A stretch of 64,000 bases of DNA from contig JAZBQD010000014.1 of assembly GCA_036583965.1 (NCBI GenBank), positions 2,928,191-2,992,190 of the forward strand, read 5' to 3'. A program made the translations under genes and the position numbers. Positions 1 through 13,025 of this stretch are shown piece by piece. Position 1 is the first letter of the stretch, and each line of letters opens with the position of its first letter. The notes below the pieces were generated by a model that saw nothing but the letters and a program-made list of their open reading frames with translations, made no database searches and was not told where the DNA came from. The stretch comes from Prunella strophiata. Lineage: Eukaryota > Chordata > Aves > Passeriformes > Prunellidae.

Positions 1-400
1 ACATACCCAAGTATATTCATAGCCATGAGGATTTTGGGATCTATGTGCATATTGAGTGACTGTACATCATTTAGATGAAAATTATTTAATAAACAATCAT
101 CTTACCCAAATATATTCATGGCCATGAGGATTTTTGGGATCTATGTGCATATTGAGTGGATTTGCATCATTTAGATGAAAATTATTTAATAAACAATCAC
201 TTTACCCAAGTAAATTCATAGGCATGAGGATTTTTGGGATCTATGTGCATATTGAGTGACTGTATAACATTTAGATTAAAATTATTTCATAAACAACCAC
301 TTTACCCAAGTAAATTCATAGGCATGAGGATCTATATGCATATTGAGTGGTTGTAAATAATTTAGATGGACATTATTTACCTTTCTATGCCTTTATTTTT
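1..400. repeat. 100-bp tandem repeat (minisatellite), about 3.8 copies
   Basis: Four successive units start with the same ttacccaa-like word at about positions 3, 102, 202 and 302, giving a period of 99-100 bases. Each unit contains the same gaggattt...atctatgtgcatattgagtg core followed by an atttagat...aataaacaa tail. Units differ by a few substitutions, and the last lacks about ten bases. The array touches the left edge, so its true copy number is unknown. It lies inside an intron of the minus-strand SLCO1A2 gene. Confidence 0.9.
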
Positions 401-1575
401 GTGTTTATAAAATGGGAAAAATCTCAGAAAGTATCTGAAATCTTCAAGTGAAAGGTTAATGCCAAGTGCTGTTGGATGTGCAGATGTCATTTCTTTTTGA
501 GAAGATGGAAGAATTCACATCTTAACTGACATGTAGCCTTGGAAAGCTTGGAAGCTGCACCCATCACTGGATGGAGACCCAGAAAACCCCAGCACAAGGC
601 TTTGGTTTGATTCAGGTATTGCAGCAGAGTGTATTCAGCTGATGGAACTCCAGCACAAAGTTTAGCAATGAGCTCTGGGGTTCAGGTCACCTCACTTTCA
701 CCATCCAGCAATCACCAGATTTTGCCCACCAAAATCACTTTTCCAGCAGTCAGAAAGCACACCCAAGAGGCAATCTGATGCACCCTACAGTCCAGAGCAT
801 GAATGTCTGTCCTGGGGTGACTTTATGATGCTGGTGTCCCCATGGTCTGTTCTCTTGCCCCTTTACAGCTCTGCAGGAGCTCTGTGGTCTCCTCTGCCCA
901 GCAATCAAGGGAGTCTAAAGGGATGGTTCAGCCTGAATGCTTCTCTTTGAGGTAGCTAAAGGCCCAGGAGATTAACCCCACCCTCAGCTTTGAGAATTTA
1001 GAGTGTGTTCATTCAATGGTTTCCTCTGAGCCCTTTGACTTCCCAGTAGCTCCTTTACATGTACACTGATAGTGCACATCCATGTTTCAGCCTCACACAT
1101 AAATTTTAGCCTGGTTTAAACTATTTTCTCTAAAGGGAAGTGAGATCTATATTTTACTTCTAGCTCTACTTCTCATTCTTTTATTTCCCACAGAGTACAA
1201 CAAAAAAAAACCATCCTTATGCCTCTTACCCATTGCTGAAATATGCTTCCCACCTCCTCATGGTATCATAGGAATTTCAAGTTAAAAAGAGGAATAATTG
1301 TGAGAACAACCTGGTGTTATACTATCCCAAAGTGGACTGCCAGGGATGTTAATTGAACTGCCTGGGTAATGTGAAAACTGCATGAAAGAAATGTTTTAGC
1401 TCTGGAGTCACAGACCAAAGAAACACAAAGGCCAGGAAATGTCCTGACCTCTAGTTTCTAGGCCTTCAAAAAGTACTGATCAAAAGCAGAACCCTGAAGT
1501 GATTGCCAATAAAAAATAAAGACCTATTTATTTAGACACAGAAAAAACTATGAACAGACATAGGAAAAGTCATAC
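401..1575. other. SLCO1A2 intron, no feature seen
   Basis: This is AT-rich intronic sequence downstream (in gene orientation) of the exon ending at 1576. I searched the minus strand for the next SLCO1 exon, which should encode the segment leading to the next membrane helix, and did not find it. It probably lies beyond the left edge. Confidence 0.5.
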
Positions 1576-1682
1576 CTGCTGAAGGTTCCTCTGTAGGCAA
1601 AGAGGACAAGTTTTTATTAACAAGGCATAGAGGCATCACTGAAACATTTTCCCTTTGTGAAATGCTGCTTTCAATGTGGTAC
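1576..1682 (-). CDS. SLCO1A2: SLCO1A2 coding exon 4 (extracellular loop)
   Basis: This 107-base exon starts after a good acceptor (tttccaacag at 1692-1683) and ends before a GTATGA donor at 1575. The reading frame joins the previous exon through a split arginine codon and encodes about 35 residues beginning YHIESS and ending PSAG. The segment is polar and carries two N-glycosylation sequons (NVS and NLS). That fits the extracellular loop which follows the second membrane helix in organic-anion-transporting polypeptides. The loop is poorly conserved in the family, so identification rests on exon order, phase and splice sites more than on residue identity. The gene continues to the left, outside the window. 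Confidence 0.8.
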
Positions 1683-1904
1683 CTGTTGGAAACAAAGGAA
1701 AGCATCTACAGGTCCAGGAGATATCCATGAGAACCATCTCATTTGTCTGTGCTGGAGTGATGGAGCCATCAGAGGAAGTAAATCCCTGTCAAAGGTTAAC
1801 TGAACAGAGGGTGCTGCCAAGGCTGTCAGAGCCATTCCACACTGGACACAACAAGACTGAAGGATCAAAAAATACTTTGCTGATTAAAACCTACACAAGC
1901 TTAC

Positions 1905-1935
<31 letters not shown>

Positions 1936-2651
1936 GCCAAGCAAAAAGTCATTTAAAAGGAGTTAAAGGATCATTATGGTCAGTACTAAATTTGCTTTTA
2001 GCTATTTTAGTCAGAACAGGTAGATGACACCTCAGCACTGTGGACATAGGAAATTAATTTGGAAGTAAAAATAGCTTGAGAAACATCTATTTCTTGTCCT
2101 CTGGGAGGTCTCTTTCTCTGAAGAAATTCCTAGAAGTGTGGAGAAGACAGAGTCCCAGTTTTCACTCTGCATTGTTCAGGCTAAAAGAGATTTACATAAC
2201 ACTGTCATTTCGTTGTGCCAGTTTGTAATGATTGACAATACCCAGTTTAAATAATTACATTCTTGCCAAGACAGTGACCAGGTATGACCTTTCATCCAGG
2301 TTCCAGAGCAAGAGATCTTTAAAAATCACAATTTCTATTGCCCATCCAAGCAGATAAGAGTTAAAAGTGACAGTACCACAGCTCTGTTAGTTGGGAGAGC
2401 CCATGCAAGGGGGAGCCAAGGGGTGAAGGGAAAGGCAAAGGAAGGTGCCCAGCAGAGGGGTGGCCCTCCTCAGGAGGTGATGACTGAATTTTGAAGCCAT
2501 CTCAGGAGCAAACCCAAAGAAACTGCAATGACCAGACTGAATCCATGCTCAGCAATGCCTCTCCCCATCAGCAACACCCTCAGGGGAAGGATGAATGGAT
2601 TAATGCAAGTAAGGAGCACAGAAGCTGCTGAGAGTTAAGCAAAACACTCAC
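1683..2651. other. SLCO1A2 intron
   Basis: This is intronic sequence between coding exons 3 and 4. The only notable item is a run of about 24 T at 1904-1931. No other coding or RNA feature was recognised. Confidence 0.6.
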
Positions 2652-2784
2652 CTCCCAAACAGAAAATGAGGAAGAGATATCAAAAGACATCCCAAAGACA
2701 GAACTGTGCAGCCCAAAGCAATTATTCTGGGCCTGTGAAGCTTTGCTCCAAAGTAACTCACAAATGCTATCAGCAGCAAGTTAC
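2652..2784 (-). CDS. SLCO1A2: SLCO1A2 coding exon 3 (second membrane helix)
   Basis: This 133-base exon is flanked by a clean acceptor (tctctttgcag) and a GTGAGT donor. It completes the glycine codon split from the previous exon and then reads [20 protein letters not shown], followed by a hydrophobic stretch ending SLPHFLFG. The GNLLLI.FVSYFG.KLHRP block is a hallmark of SLCO1 transporters, covering the second helix and the conserved basic loop. The wording is closest to human SLCO1A2 as I remember it. The protein is a twelve-helix plasma-membrane exchanger of bile acids, steroid conjugates and thyroid hormones. Confidence 0.95.
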
Positions 2785-4140
2785 CTGCAAAGAGAACCTG
2801 GGTCACCATCTACAAACCAAGTTACAAATTCCAGCATGTCTTGTGAGCTCAACTTCTGCTTCTTTTTTTGTCTTTGAAAAGTGTCACTAGACAGGGAGCT
2901 GCCCACATGGTGCAGTAATTCCCTGCTATGCATGGTTTTTTTTGGAAGAGTTACATCACATGAAAAGAACATGGGAATAAAAGGCAGGATGGAGAAGAGA
3001 TCACAGTGAGAGATTTTTGAGTGCACCTTTCTAGAGGATAAATTTCCCACTACTTTGCATAGAGATCAGGCCCAGGGACTGCAGACAAATAGCTGTTTTA
3101 GGAAGTTATTCCCCTAGGATACTTTAATTTGTAATGTGTAGGGAAATACAGAAGTGTATATCATAGTGTTTTTGTAATGAAAATAATAAACACAAGAGGA
3201 CAATCATACAAAAAAAGGAATAATAATTTATATTAATTTCATTCATTCCTTAATAATAAAAAACTGACAGGTTTTTATACCTAGGTACCATTTAAAAACA
3301 TAAATGTACTAAAAATCTTCATTTTCCTCTCCTCCACTTTCACTTAGAAGCAGTTGATTTTCTCCATTTATTGCTATGCAACTAAGAAAAGAATCAAGCT
3401 TCATGTTATGAATCAGGCCCTACAAAAATAGCAATTTAATAATTTTACACCTACTACTTTTAGGATCTTTTTGTCAGAAGAACAAAACCATGTCTCTGAA
3501 TGACGAGCCTCATGCTCTGAAAGAAAATAATGCCTTTTTTGTGTCTAATTTCTAAACAGGCTGTGTTGAATCAGTGGCTTGAATGACACTTAAAGATGTA
3601 CATTTAAGTTTAACACTGGACAATAAAACTTACTGACAAGCAAGGTAAGGGGCACTAAAAGTAGAACTGGAAACTTTCTTTGCAAGGACAGTTGTACAGG
3701 AATGAAAACTTAGAATATTATTGAGTTTAGGTAAGGATTCACAGTCCACTCCAACAAAGTTTAATTAAAGGAACTGCAAAATGTTAAATATTACCTTAAA
3801 TTCAAACAAAGTTTACATAGTTGTGATTTTTTTGTTTGTTTGTTTTCTTCAGAAAGCTTCAATACACATCTCATAAACTAGTTCAGTTTTGTTAGTTGCC
3901 CTGTCATATCTTAGGAGAGTGCCAGAAATTAGCTGAACCATTTTTCAAACCTAAATTTGCTCATTCAAGTGGTCCTACTCATTTCCAAGACATGAAATGG
4001 TCACATACCAGCTCAAAAGAATGACAGAGTTGGTCACTATTGTCACATAGAGTAATTGGGAGCAGAGGAGAGTCACCAATGCAGGCTCAGACCACACCTT
4101 ACATTTCCAAAGAATCAGAAACATTACAATGAGAGATTAC
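2785..4140. other. SLCO1A2 intron
   Basis: This is AT-rich intronic sequence. No mobile element or RNA gene was recognised. Confidence 0.6.
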
Positions 4141-4282
4141 CAATTTCAAAGCTTCCATTAATGATGCCCACTAAAGAAGCTGGGATATTGAATTGTTTCT
4201 CTATCTGTGTGTACATGCTGTTCATGTAAGCACCAGACATCGTTTTCCCAAGGAAGGCAAGTGACAGGGCCAGCAGAAATAC
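4141..4282 (-). CDS. SLCO1A2: SLCO1A2 coding exon 2 (first membrane helix)
   Basis: This 142-base exon has the acceptor cccttcctag at 4292-4283 and the donor GTAATC at 4140. It encodes [20 protein letters not shown], then a segment containing [15 protein letters not shown] and ending GSFEIG with a split glycine codon. The TQIE.(R/Q)F.IP.SLVG..(N/D)GSFEIGN signature is diagnostic of organic-anion-transporting polypeptides of the SLCO1 group. The N-S-M variant before TQIE and the INGSFEIG wording match SLCO1A2 better than SLCO1C1 or SLCO1B. Exon length and phase (0 in, 1 out) agree with the next exon. Confidence 0.95.
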
Positions 4283-5450
4283 CTAGGAAGGGAAGAAAAG
4301 AATGCATAAACAATTCAAAATTACATATTTATGAATATTCCTTGGTTATTTCCTGCAGTGAAGGTGTGCTGCCAGGTAAAAAAGTGAGCAGTTCTGTTCC
4401 ACTGATGTGTGTGTAAATCCCATCATCTAGTCTTTTCTAGAGTTATGGCTTCACTAAAAAGCCAAACAATTTAAAAAAACAAAAACCAAAACAAACCAAA
4501 CAAACCAAACCAAACAAAACCAAATAAACAAAACCAAAACCAAACAAAACCAAAACCAAACAAAAACAACAAAATCAAACAAAAAATTAAAAAAAAAAAA
4601 AAAAAACACAAAACAAAACCAAACTTTGTTCTTCATCTTCTCTAATGGACCAAGACTGTCTTCAGCAACCCCAAGTCCCACTTAGCCAGCCAAGGCAGCA
4701 GTGCCTGCTGCAAGGTTGCCACCTGCAGGACCTTCCCACCCTCTGTTCACCCAAATGACAGATAGCTTCCAGAACTAAGATCCTTTCCTTTGGCCAAATT
4801 ACTCGATCCAGGATCTGCTCTCCCATCTCAGCAGAGCTCAGAACGAGTAATTTCAACCAAAAGGAGTAAATAACATGTCCTTTTTACAAGACAATTAGTA
4901 GCAACTGACAGTTAAAATTAATGAGTGCAGCAGTATTCAAATCCTTTTAACTTCAGGCTTCTTTATAAACAGCATTCATGAAACAAAATCAATATTATTT
5001 TTAAATACATCTGCTGCAAAAGCTAAAAAGCAAAAGAAATTTATTTGGGTTTTTAATTAATATTTTAAAAAAAAATATTTTACAAGATTTTGTAGCATTT
5101 CTTGACAACTTGAATTATTATTCAAGATCAACAGCCAGTTTTTACTGCCACATCCCAGTCAGTAAGGCTCATTTCACAGATTTAAGGAAGGGTAAATGTG
5201 TTAGACTGGGGGGATTATACAAAGTCAGTGGTGGAGCTTCAAAGCAGCAATCAATCAATACCTCCAACACATCCCAGAGTGGAAAGTTCAGGGAGAGCAA
5301 AAACCAGCACAGTCCTTTGTAAGGGCATTAAGGGTAAAAAAGAACAGCTTATCCATTCATTTAATCAAGGCTGTAACTTCTACCAAAATACTGTAAATGC
5401 AAATAATTACAGCTGTGTGCTCCCACAAAATCACTAAAATATTGCTGTAC
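4283..5450. other. SLCO1A2 first coding intron, with an A/C-rich low-complexity tract at 4468-4618
   Basis: The intron holds about 150 bases of imperfect CAAAA/CAAAC repeats ending in an A run (4585-4606). Apparent ORFs across it are low-complexity artefacts. No other feature was seen. Confidence 0.6.
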
Positions 5451-5510
5451 CTTCAGCTTGGAAATGCAGCAGAATTTGTCCTCTGCACGTGGCTTCTCAG
5501 GCTCCTTCAT
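5451..5510 (-). CDS. SLCO1A2: SLCO1A2 first coding exon (start codon)
   Basis: Sixty coding bases give exactly twenty residues, MKEPEKPRAEDKFCCISKLK, followed by a GTACAG donor at 5450. Human SLCO1A2 also begins with a short charged cytoplasmic tail ending in a C-x-SKLK-like motif just before the first helix, so the start and splice position fit the family. The exon extends upstream as 5' untranslated sequence, and a possible acceptor (gctgacag) lies about 50 bases upstream of the ATG. The transcription start was not identified. In other vertebrates further non-coding exons reach back towards IAPP. Confidence 0.9.
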
Positions 5511-8039
5511 GTTGCCTTTTTTAATTGATGCTGGTGTCTGTTTCTGAGTCTGTCAGCCATCCCATTACAGTGTTGAAAAAAGATGAGAGAAAAGAGCAAA
5601 AGGTTTTGTCCCATGTTTGCAAAAATATGATCTTCCTTCTAAGATACTTGGCATTTTAGTATTTCTTTAAATAATTGTAAACTGGATTGCAACAAAACCT
5701 ACAAGCTGATGGATTTTATTCTAAATGAAGTAACTTGGTTAGAGCAGAGACATTAATCTCTTGGCATTAAAATTAGAGAAAACAAAATAAAACCAAAACC
5801 ACCAGAGCAGCTCAAGTTCTAAATGAACACAAAACAGATTCCATTCTCCTTCCCCTCCCATGATTTTTAAAAATATTCCTTTGTATTTGTCTGCCTACTT
5901 ATCTCCATCTCAGCTGGCTGATTAGAGTGTCTCACAGTGCTAAGCTGCCTGCTCGCTTAACATTTCACATATATTCCAAAAGTGTGTTCAAAGAAGGAGC
6001 AGTATATTGGATATACTGACCTGCAAAAGCCCCCCCACATCTGAGGGTTTGCACAATGAATCAAACAGCTTTTTATTCCATTCATTCTAAGGGCTCCTAC
6101 AAAGACTCCATTAAATAAAGTTATGCAATAGTTCCCTGAGGCCTGATGGAGCAAGCTGAAGAAAACCAGGGCAAGCCAGAGCCCTACCTGACAGGCAGGA
6201 TGGATACAGGTTAATTTCCTCTTTTTTTTGGTCTGGGGTACACTTTCCAAGGCACCTGCTCTGCTCTGTGCTTTCCCCCTCGTGGCTCCAGGGCTGGGGA
6301 GCAAGCCTGACCAGGACTCAGCTGCACTTCAAATTCTTCACCTCAGCACCCTCCTGGCCAATCTCTCCAAACATTAATTTCTACAGCAATGTTAATCCTC
6401 TCAAATGTGTTTCCTAACTAACTTGATTCCTAGCAAGTTCACAGCCATTAACTCCCTCTATAGCTAAACCTTCTCACTTGCAGTTTTTAAAAGCATAATG
6501 CATTGTTACAGCATTCCTGGAAATACTTTACAATTAGCTGTAGGTGGTCAGCACTCAGACAATTATCTGTGACAGACACAGAGATTTTATTTCTGCTTTG
6601 CTCAGATACTTCTACAAACTGTGTTCAATCACAGGACTAAACTGCTCATACAGGTTTTTGATTTTTTTTTTCAATTTGAAATAAAACTTATATCCCAGGG
6701 AATTGTTTATGCCTTATCTAAATACTGCTTTTCTCTGAAGCCCACCAGCAATACCAAAAAAATATCAGCAGTGCCCTATACCTGTCCTCTTCTAGAAGCT
6801 GGCAAAGGGATTCTTTCCCTCTCTGTACCAGTTCCAGTGTATTTCCCTGCATTTCACTGTCACACACAGGGAACATCATCTGGCTAATTGCAGGTTTTCT
6901 CTCCTGCTGCTACAAGGTACCAGACAGCAGCCTGTTACCATTGGAATTGTGGAATCAGACACATCAAACTGCTCCTCATGCAATTACAGCAGTCAAAACA
7001 GCATTGTTTGCCTTTAATTATTCATACCCTTCCCTCAGAGCACAAGTTATGATCCAGAAAAAAAAGCATTTCAACCAATTTTTTACTGGGAAGATTATTA
7101 AGATTATTAATTGAATAACAAAGTAGACAGAATCATTATTTCCAGCTCTGTTTCTGAAATTGCTTTCCCCAGCTTTATAACATTTTGTGGTCACACTTCA
7201 TCAAACATTGCTGATGCCAACACAGACTAACAGCCTAAATTATCAGAAAGACACAGGTGCATAACTCACTCAGCTCAGGTGCACTCACACCACACTTTAA
7301 GTCCAGGTTAGAGTTTAAATTACCATTTCTGTGCCTATGAACACACATTTCTTGGTCCCATGAACCAAGTGTGCTCACACTCCCTTCTCCCATCTACCTC
7401 CTCTCCATTGCACATTCCTCTTAGGTACCTTGCTTACACTCCTGGGCTCTTCAGACTCATCTGTAAACCTCCTTAGCTCATTAAACAGGCCAAAATGTAG
7501 CTCTATTAAAATACAGTTATATTAAAATGGGTATGCAAAAGTCTGCCCTCGGGTTCTTAGTGACCTACCAGCTGTCATGTGAACACCTGCACCTGAATCC
7601 CACTCATAAGTCTGCAATGCCCACTGAAATTTCAGGGAACAGGGCAGTGAAATTCCTCCCTCCACTTCTGCACTGAGTTAATGACATATTTATGGCAGGC
7701 CAAGAGGTTGGTAACAGCACCACAACTGATGGTTTCTTCCAGCCATCTCCACTGTGTGAGTAAATCTCCATGGGCAGCCAGAAGGGCAGACAAGTGTTCA
7801 GAAGACACCCACCCTGCACATGCAGAGATTTTTTACCTGGGGTAAACAAGGCTGCCTTAAAACCAAAGCTGATCCTTCCTGTGAGGACCAAAACAGGCTT
7901 GCTTGGTGCAGCTGACACAGCAGGCAGGCAAGCACTGAGACATCCCTTTGGACACACTTGTCCCACACAAACCCATCACATTAAAGCACATTTCACTGAT
8001 CTTTCAGGTTTAGCTTTTATATTTTTCAGATTCTGTGCT
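5511..8039. other. Upstream region of SLCO1A2, no gene recognised
   Basis: This is AT-rich sequence upstream of the SLCO1A2 start codon. A hydrophobic minus-strand ORF at 5957-6190 was considered as an exon and rejected. No convincing promoter or RNA gene was seen. Confidence 0.5.
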
Positions 8040-8460
8040 GCTTTAGTGTGTGGGGCTGGGGTTCATATCAGGGCATGGTGAGCTCTGTGCACAGAGCAGG
8101 GAGACAAAACAATTCCTGCTCCAGCTGGGCACCAAGGACAAATGATCCAAATCTCAGCCCAGGAGCACAAACAGCGTGGGCTGAGGAGAGAAAAACAAGC
8201 AGGGTGGGACTGCAGGGGCTAAAGCTGGAATGGGACAATGAACTCCAAGGTGCAAATGGAGCAGAGCTGATCCCAGTGAGAGACCCCGTGCCCATTGGTG
8301 CATTTTGGGCCCATTTTGGTTCATCTTGGGTGCAGCCCTGGCTGGGCTCTGGTGCTGCCCAAGGTGGAGCCATGGAGGAGATCCTTTGAATAAATCCCTG
8401 CTTTATTCTTTAGCTCTGTCCAGCCTCTGTTCTAGGGCAGCCTTCCCAAGGCATCATCAC
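8040..8460 (+). mobile_element. Probable solo LTR remnant of an endogenous retrovirus
   Basis: The block is GC-richer than its surroundings and ends with an AATAAA signal at 8389-8394, followed by a pyrimidine-rich ctgctttattctttagctc stretch. This wording recurs at LTR ends in songbird genomes in my memory. The right boundary is near 8455. The left boundary is uncertain and I could not define a target-site duplication. Confidence 0.5.
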
Positions 8461-11400
8461 TCTAGCTAACTAATAAAAAGGAAAAAAGTACCCAAATATC
8501 TGGATTTAAAGTTGATGATGCAATGTTTTGCAAGTTGCCTTGCCAAAATCCCAAGAGGACATGCTACTTCCAATCTAAAATTCATCTTCCATTTAGCTCA
8601 GCTTAGTCATACAGACAAACTGCCACATCTTTATTTTGTTTACAGGGTTAAATATCAGAAAACATAACGATTCAGAAAGCAATTATGGTGGCAGAATTTT
8701 TAACTCATTTATTTTTTCTGGTTGTAAAAAGCTTTTTGAAATCTTGTTTTACTAGGTACAGTTCAAACTGTTACTCAAATGCAATTACACTAATGTTAGA
8801 CTGAGATAATATTCTCATGGCAAAACAATTAGGTACTTACAGTTTTGAAAAGTTTTCTGCAAGAAATCACTGATATGGGACACTCAAACCTTGACTTTAA
8901 ATCTACATTGTTGAAAATTAACCAACTATGGGGCCAAACTTGTGTTTCTGCCAAATTGTTTCAGCTGTGCATTTTAGAGTGCTCAGAGGTGACAGAAATG
9001 GACTGAGTTCTCAGAAGGAAAAGTAAGCCCATCTCTTTCTCTTCCCTGCCAAAAAATAAAAAAAAAAAAACCAAAAGGCCAAAGGGCTAAATCTGTGTTA
9101 GATGTCTGAGCATGAGGTGCTGACACTCCTGTCCACTGAAGACATCCTGGGAGCAGCCACAAGCAAGAGAGGAACTTCAGGAGTGCAGCTAAGTGTGTAA
9201 ATTTAGAGGCTGGGTGACTTTAGGAAAGGCTGACACAGGGTCAGAAGGGAAGAGGGGAATGAGATTGGGTTACTGATTACTGGACATTGCAAAATCAGAG
9301 AGTAATTTGGCCAAGCACAAATAGTTCTGGTTAGGACAAGAAGAGATCATTTGACTCCAATTAAGTCCATTAGACATCTCATCTAAGAATCTAAAAGTCC
9401 TGGTGCTGAGACAGGTTTCATTTGTGACCTTAAATCTCTTGTTGACACTTTTGTTCGTCCCCCTCCCAGAAAAAATAACTAATGAACACCAAAATCCTAA
9501 ATGGGTGTGAAATATGTGGTGAGGCTGGGACTGGGATGCACAAAAACCTGAATTTCTGACACAGTGTCTTCTCAGTCCTCACACATGGGAAAAGCTCCCA
9601 AGTAAAAAGCTCTTTACATGCTTCTGATATGTGAAAAGCCTCAAACTTCCTCAAAAAATACACATTTTGTTAGAGCTAGAGCACTGCTTTCTGTCTTCTA
9701 ATGGTCTCCAAATCACACCTGATGTCTGCCTGTACTGGGATTTGGCTTGTTCATCTTAACAAGAAATAGAAAGTGTGTTTCCCCCTTTGATCCTCTAACA
9801 AAAACCTGGGAATTCTTATTTCCCCCTAAGGTATTTCAACAGTTTTCTTGCATTTTATATTTTCTTCACTGACCCACTGCCACTCTTAGGAAATGAAAAA
9901 ATCCTCTGACAAGATAATAAGACAAAAACCTGTGGTCCGAGCTGTGAGGATACTGAAATAAGCAAAATGGGGAAATAAAAGCTATTGTCCTGGAGTTTAA
10001 TAGATTATTACATAAATAACCAATAAATAAACTTTACTGGCATTTAAAAAAGAACCATTGTAACATCACATACAGGCCTGTGTAATTCTACAATCTCTAA
10101 CATTATTTTGTTCAACAATAATTTCAGCTCAGGGCAAGTATTGTTGAAGATTCAGATGCAACAAAGGAATTACAAAAAATGAAAACCAAAATTTCCAGTC
10201 AAATAAACACTACCTTGTAGTAGGCACCTAAAAATTTCCTTTAAATACTTATCTCCATGGCAGAAAAATTAACCCAGGGGTTCTAGTAAGGGGCAGTTTA
10301 AGTGATTTATAATTGGCAACAGGTTCACATTAAATACCTCTCCAAGAAGAGAGGAGTAGATATGTGAAGTTATCATATGCTCATAAATGCACAGTTTAAT
10401 ATTCAGTAAATTTATGTAAAATTCAATACACAGGGAATTCAGCATTGCTGTTGATTGTGATTAATTCATGGGTAACAAAGCATTACAGAGAGTCTATGAT
10501 GTCTTAGCATACAGAATTCCCTTTTTCTTCATGGTATCTCTGCTAAAGGCCATATTCTCACTAAGTTCTCTATGTCAACCTTCTGTTTGAGAAACTACAA
10601 GTATTACAAGTATTTTTTTCCCCTGTCTGGAGAGGTTTTGTTTGAGAGGTAACTCTAATCATTCCAATGCTTCATTACAAGGAATTTATGCCAAGAACAT
10701 CAAGTATTTCTCCAGAATAAGGAACAAACTATTCTTAGCAAGGAGCTGTGTTGAAGATCCTCATCCAGAGCCTCACAATAGGCATTAGAGTCAGATATTT
10801 CCAGAGAGCAATTTATCCCATTTTGAGACAGCTGTCTAAAATAAGTGGGAAGAAGAACCTCTCTGGAGGTTCTAATTTTTAGACAGATAAAGATCAGGTC
10901 AGCTGCCACCTGCCCTGGTTATCTCTCTTTTTGTCATTCTAGATCTACTCATCCTGGCCAAGGAACAAGAATCCTGTCAGCCAGCATCTCCCAGCCTAAG
11001 GTCAGGACCCACTTACAGCTGCCTGTGCAAACTCACAGGAAATTCAAATGGATGAACAGTGTTTTTATGGAAATCAGTAAGAGTTCTCAGTGAAAAATGC
11101 AGAGTAAAATTATTGGTCCTAGTCTAAACATTATATGTCATGATGATTTACCTACCAAAAAAAAGACATTTCTGCCCTCAAGATATTTTGGGAGCCTACT
11201 TCCTCAAAAGAAACAGAAGAAGGATGCAAAATAAGGAAAGATGCAATAATGTAACTGATTCTCCATCAATAAAAAATGCATTTATATAGGCAGTGTTTAT
11301 ACCAAGCCAATCAAGAGGAGCCACAAGGTCTCAGTGTAGTGACTAGTGAAGAGACTCAGAGGTAAGGCCTTGATCTACTCAAACCTGGTAGAAAAGCATC

Positions 11401-12761
11401 CATCTGCATTTAATAAAAAAGTAGGGTGATGTTTACTCCTGCATATGCAGAAACACAGACACAAAACTTTCTGTCCAGTTTGAGCCTGAATTCAGATTTA
11501 CTTTGACCATCCAGTAAGATTTCCTTCCCTTTCATCTCAATAGAATGAGTCCATGTCAGCTACAGGCTAAATAAAAATTCAGATCTGTCTTCTGTCCTCA
11601 ACTCAATGTAACACAATAAAAATAATAAAAATAAAATAAAAATAAAAAACAACAAACAGACTTTTCTAAACAGATTTTCTTAAAAGCATTCAGACCCGTA
11701 CCTTGGAGATAATACTGTATAGGTGCAAAACATTATTCCTGTCTGGTTTCATGACTAGTTATTTATTTAAACATAAACAGTGATACTGTCATATAAGTTT
11801 CTCCCTTAAGAAAGCAGTTTAGCACATTGATTTGCACTTGTATGGATTTGGGGGCTTTGCTTTTGTTTTGGCAAAGCTTATTCATTCCTTCTAGCCTTGC
11901 AGCAAAACTTATGAGGACATAGAATTCTTTACTCTTCATAAAATCTGCTGCAAGTCTGGAAGATATTCTGTTGTACAAACCTCTGGTTTTAAGTGTTAGG
12001 AAACATAAATGTTTCAATTGTCTGATCAGGTCCTCAGCTTTCCACCAAGGAGGCAAATTGTCTCAGGAACAGGCTCTGAGAAAAGCTGAAGGAACAAACT
12101 GCAGGTTGACTGGCAGTTCAAAGCTTCAAAGTCTCTCTGGAGCCTTTTCCTCTGGAAAAAATGACATCACCTATGATTCATGGATCCGTGGTTTATGTAA
12201 CCTGATGGCATTTCCCTTTCACTCTCCATCAATCCACCAGGATTTTGGGGTGTGATGCTTTGTGTGCAGAGATACCATCAGGCCAGGTGGATAAAGGTGA
12301 CACTCCTGCCTTTCTAGGCACACTGTGCTCAGCTCAGTCCTAAAAGGTGTGAAACATCTGAGGGGAATAGCCAGGATCTTTTGGGAATCAGGCACCTGTG
12401 AGCACAGCTTTTTCCACAAACATCTCATTTTTAAAGCATGGGAAATTTTTCATAGGATCCCCTGAAATAGATTATCTCAGAAAAGGTAAAGTTGCATGAA
12501 ATATCCATCCTCTTTTAGCAGTGAAAATTAAAGTGCTGGTTTCAAATAGCAGTGTAGCTTTAAGAGTTTCTGATAAAAAACACCTCACCTCTATGGTGAT
12601 AATTTCTACAGTTCTTTCAACAGTGGCTTTTTTAACTTCTACAAATTGTTATGAGTATTATGAAAGGCAGCAGGATGATACATGACTTAAAGCAGTGGGC
12701 TGCAGTCATCCACAGCACCATGAAGATTATGCCTGCTTATGACAACATCCTAAAAAATAGT
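8461..12761. other. Gene-free AT-rich spacer
   Basis: No exon, repeat family or RNA gene was recognised on either strand. There are only short A runs (for example near 9060) and an A/T-rich tract at 11610-11650. Confidence 0.5.
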
Positions 12762-13025
12762 TTAGGAATGTGTTAACCCCTCATTTACACGAAGCATGAA
12801 ATGTACTGTTGGCATGAAATTATATATGACTTTGTCAGCATTGCTCATTTTTAAACACAAAATCCTAAGCATGAACATGATTCCAGTAAGCATGTGAGGA
12901 AGTGAAAGCTCTCTAAAATGAAAAGAGCCATTTGTAGCCCATGGGAACTCTGTGAGAACAAAGAAAATCAAGCCCACAGCCACTAGAATCATGGCCACTA
13001 GCCAGAGTGGAAATGTGTAGGAATC
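12762..13025 (-). CDS. Unassigned possible terminal exon with membrane helices
   Basis: A strong splice acceptor (a long pyrimidine tract ending gatttgcag at 13034-13026) is followed by an open frame of 87 codons to a stop at 12762. The peptide starts DSYTFPLWLVAMILVAVGLI, which looks like a membrane helix, and contains a second moderately hydrophobic stretch near LTGIMFML. I do not recognise the family. It is in phase with the exon-like ORF at 15690-15812. It could be part of a small membrane-protein gene between SLCO1A2 and IAPP, a decayed exon, or chance. Confidence 0.25.
   Translation of the reverse strand, partial: DSYTFPLWLVAMILVAVGLIFFVLTEFPWATNGSFHFRELSLPHMLTGIMFMLRILCLKMSNADKVIYNFMPTVHFMLRVNEGLTHS

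Noticed and set aside
4454..4681. Very hydrophobic W/F/V-rich ORF
   Set aside because: Produced by a CAAAA-type low-complexity tract, as are those at 16163-16478 and 54996-55307.
5957..6304. Hydrophobic minus-strand ORF with a possible acceptor at its start
   Set aside because: The cagg/taggg junction fits a donor as well as an acceptor, no family resemblance was seen, and the frame ends without a good donor.
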